From: JANLQX01 sp031423635
Lineage (GTDB): Bacteria > Actinomycetota > Acidimicrobiia > Acidimicrobiales > JANYDT01
Direction: 5' to 3'
Assembly (NCBI GenBank): GCA_031423635.1
Contig: JANPFX010000072.1
Coordinates: 1-7,782, forward strand
DNA length: 7,782 nucleotides
Part shown: positions 5,812 to 7,782 of the stretch, piece by piece
Position numbering within the stretch: position 1 is the stretch's first letter
Layout of the letters: each line of letters begins with the position of its first letter
The notes under the pieces: generated by a model
Database searches by the model: none
What the model saw: only the letters and a program-made list of their open reading frames with translations
Told to the model about the DNA's origin: nothing
Program-made: the position numbers and the translations under genes

Positions 5812-7585
5812 CGGTGTCCTCCGGGGCCGGGACGGCAGTGGTCGCCGGAACCGACGACGGCGTCTGGCCCCGCATCACCGACTCCGCCCGGAACGGGATG
5901 CCACCCGTGTTGTAGGACATCTTCGGGTCGACGAGCATCCAGCGGCCCACCCCCAGCTCATCGACGGCATCGATCTGCGCGCGTACATCGGCCGGACCGT
6001 TGGGGCGGCCCTCGGAGAAGTCCTGCAACCACGGGAGGACGGCGGCATCGGTGTTCGCCACCTGACGGAACACCACCTTGACCGCCGCGGCGACCAACGC
6101 GTGGGGACGTTCCGCCGGAGTGTCGATCCCGAAGGATCCGGGTGGGAACCGTGAAGGGAAGATCTTCGGCGACAGGTAATCGACCAGCGGCGCGAACCTG
6201 GCGACACTCTGCCCGTAGGCCTTGGGGTCATTGATCGACGCGCCGAGCACCGTCACCCCGAATCCGACATTGAGCCCGCGCAGCTGCTCCCCGGCCTTCC
6301 GGATGAAGGAGACCAGCTCGGTGTCGAGCCCACGCAGGTCCGGGCGCAGCCCGGCGAGCACCATAGAGCTCGGCTCCCCACCCGGACGCCGGACCTCGTC
6401 AAGGATCAGGTCGTCGAACCCCATGCTCGCCGCCTCGGCGATGATGTCGAGCACGTAACGCTGCGCTTCGAGGTTGACCGGGTTGGCGAAGACGCCGTCG
6501 TTCCCGACGAAGGGTAGGCCGGTCGCGTCGGTGACCACGCGGTCGAGATGCCCGCTCCGCACGGCGTCGGCAACGAAGAGCGGATCGCGGAAGCAGACGA
6601 TGCGACCGACGACCCGGACGCCCCGCGCGTGGAGTTCGTCGATCACCTTGCGCGGATCGACAAGGTCCTGGCTGGCTCCGATCTCGAGGGCTTTCGGCAC
6701 GGAGGAGCGATAGGCCAGACCCCCGGCTTCGTCCTTGAGCGTGAGCATCACGGTGTTGATCTGCTTCGACTCGACCATCCGGAACACGGGGTTCCGCACG
6801 GATGCGATCCGCCAGCCACGCGGGGTCACGTGCACACCACGCATCTTGGGCTTCTCCACGCCGGTCCGGACGAGCCGACGGCTGCGGTTGTTTGCCTCAT
6901 CGACGGCGACGATCTCGACGGTCCCCACCGGCGCCTGACGAAACGTCGCCCGGAACGCTCCCTTCTCCGCCCCGGTCCCCTTGACCGGCACGACAACCCC
7001 GTTGACGAGAAGGGTGACACCTGGCTCAGTCGTCCCGGAGAGTACGAGTGCCTGCCCGTCGACATTGGCCTCGCTGCGGACTTTCAGCGCGGGACGGGCT
7101 CGGTCGACGACGAACCTGATCTCGCGCCGGGCCGGTCCCCGCCAGAGCACCGACGCGCCAGAACGAATGACCAGGCGGTGCTCTCCGTCAGGGAGGTCGG
7201 CCCGTGACGTCCACACCGCCGACCGGAGGTTGCGGACGATCGGAACCGTCTCACCATCGAGGCGCACGTCGAGGCGTTCGACCGCAGCCGCGGGCGTCAC
7301 CGCGATGACCGCCTCGAGCTTCTTCACCCCAGCAGCGTTGAGATAGGAGCCGGAGCGCAGTCCCGAGACCTTGAGCTGGTGCTGCGGGATGACAAAGGGT
7401 GCAAGCGCGATCGCCGTGCAGACAGCGAGCACGGCGATCGCGGCCACGTTGAACTGACGCATCGCCGAAGGCGGCTTCGGCTTCCTCCCGGGATCGGTCG
7501 TCTGCCCGAGCGCCGGGCGTCCGGTGCGGGCCAGCCGACGAAGCGCATCATCGGGATGGGCGATGCGCCGACTGCGTTGGATCAC
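5801..7585 (-). CDS. Membrane-anchored Ig-like/DUF4015 putative glycoside hydrolase
   Basis: Predicted extracytoplasmic protein of 594 residues from GTG 7585. It has a basic cytosolic tail, one membrane segment (about 45-66: FNVAAIAVLAVCTAIALAPFVI), two beta-rich Ig-like regions (about 85-243), and a TIM-barrel domain of the DUF4015 type (about 249-570). DUF4015 signatures are GVHVTPRGW near the start, TLKDEAGGLAYRSSVP (about 282-297), ARGVRVVGRIVCFRDPL, FDDLILDEVRRPG (about 390-402), DYLSPKIFPSRF, and LPWLQDFSEG (about 517-526). The family is a putative glycosidase group of unknown substrate, so cell-wall or exopolysaccharide cleavage is only inferred. GTG 7585 is 25 nt after the menA stop and has GGCGG 10 nt upstream. 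A TTG at 7675 would overlap menA, while ATG 7462 would start just before the membrane segment. The C-terminus is a Pro/Thr-rich tail. Confidence 0.85.
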   Translation of the reverse strand: MIQRSRRIAHPDDALRRLARTGRPALGQTTDPGRKPKPPSAMRQFNVAAIAVLAVCTAIALAPFVIPQHQLKVSGLRSGSYLNAAGVKKLEAVIAVTPAAAVERLDVRLDGETVPIVRNLRSAVWTSRADLPDGEHRLVIRSGASVLWRGPARREIRFVVDRARPALKVRSEANVDGQALVLSGTTEPGVTLLVNGVVVPVKGTGAEKGAFRATFRQAPVGTVEIVAVDEANNRSRRLVRTGVEKPKMRGVHVTPRGWRIASVRNPVFRMVESKQINTVMLTLKDEAGGLAYRSSVPKALEIGASQDLVDPRKVIDELHARGVRVVGRIVCFRDPLFVADAVRSGHLDRVVTDATGLPFVGNDGVFANPVNLEAQRYVLDIIAEAASMGFDDLILDEVRRPGGEPSSMVLAGLRPDLRGLDTELVSFIRKAGEQLRGLNVGFGVTVLGASINDPKAYGQSVARFAPLVDYLSPKIFPSRFPPGSFGIDTPAERPHALVAAAVKVVFRQVANTDAAVLPWLQDFSEGRPNGPADVRAQIDAVDELGVGRWMLVDPKMSYNTGGIPFRAESVMRGQTPSSVPATTAVPAPEDTVTP

Positions 7586-7610
7586 GCGGTCCCGACCGCC
7601 GGAATGGGAC

Positions 7611-7782
7611 TCACAGCAGGATCCCGCACGTGAGAAGGACACCAACGGCCAGTTGCAACTTTCCGGTTCCGCCAAGCACGGAGATCAGGTCGCGCCCGAG
7701 AGCGCCGCCGCGGACGGCCTTCACGGGGGCGATCGCCAGTGGGGCGGCGAGGATCGAATTCGTCCCTGTCGCCGACGACGCC
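7611..7782 (-). CDS. menA: MenA, C-terminal end (1,4-dihydroxy-2-naphthoate polyprenyltransferase), cut by the right window edge
   Basis: The minus strand reads 56 codons from 7781 to a TGA at 7611-7613. The sequence runs NSILAAPLAIAPVKAVRGG, then LGRDLISVLGGTGKLQLAVG, then a hydrophobic end VLLTCGILL. This is the typical end of actinobacterial MenA: a loop with P(V)xAVxxGAxGRxLIxVLxxTGxLQL, then the last membrane span. MenA is a UbiA-family integral membrane enzyme that attaches the polyprenyl chain to 1,4-dihydroxy-2-naphthoate. The assignment rests on a short fragment but is supported by menH and menD close by. The DUF4015 gene follows 25 nt downstream on the same strand, so the two may be cotranscribed. 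Confidence 0.8.
   Translation of the reverse strand, partial: ASSATGTNSILAAPLAIAPVKAVRGGALGRDLISVLGGTGKLQLAVGVLLTCGILL

Noticed and set aside
4547..6154. 535-codon plus-strand open frame
   Set aside because: It crosses menD antisense, menH out of frame and the DUF4015 gene antisense; the sequence is Arg/Ser/Pro-rich with no family features.
1..7782. CRISPR array, insertion sequence or prophage genes
   Set aside because: No regularly spaced repeats, transposase, integrase or phage-like proteins could be read on either strand.

Overview
The window looks like chromosomal DNA of a high-GC actinobacterium, possibly of the Acidimicrobiia. The reasons are a FumC that resembles the mycobacterial type, a menaquinone (men) locus, a match to the actinobacterial/Firmicute general-stress sigma promoter, and high G+C on the right side. 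The assignment is an inference from recognised protein families, not from a search.

Layout. Bases 1-1212 (+) hold the 3' part of a class II fumarase (fumC) that enters from the left edge. A non-coding gap with a terminator-like hairpin separates it from two convergent minus-strand genes, a small acidic lipoprotein (1504-1998) and a GlsB/YeaQ/YmgE-type stress membrane protein (2054-2329). These two are probably one transcription unit. Upstream of them is a good GTTT-N15-GGGTAA general-stress promoter and, further upstream, a 10-bp direct repeat. Bases 2406-3076 hold no intact gene but contain debris, including a clear N-terminal remnant of a PIG-L/LmbE deacetylase. A tRNA-Pro(GGG) gene follows on the minus strand (3077-3150).

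The right half is a menaquinone-biosynthesis locus: menD (-, 3220-5005, split by a frameshift near 4280-4305), menH (+, 4990-5811), a membrane-anchored Ig-like/DUF4015 putative glycosidase (-, 5801-7585) and the last 56 codons of menA (-, 7611-7782, from the right edge). MenD makes SEPHCHC from isochorismate and 2-oxoglutarate, MenH eliminates pyruvate from it to give SHCHC, and MenA later prenylates dihydroxynaphthoate at the membrane. The DUF4015 protein lies just behind menA but has no known role in quinone synthesis.

Base composition differs between the halves. The fumC side is visibly less GC-rich than the men side, and the change falls in the debris zone next to the tRNA gene. That suggests an old insertion or rearrangement at tRNA-Pro, although no integrase or att duplication is visible. 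I did not find a clearly new system. The most informative observations are the stress promoter, the menD frameshift and the PIG-L remnant.
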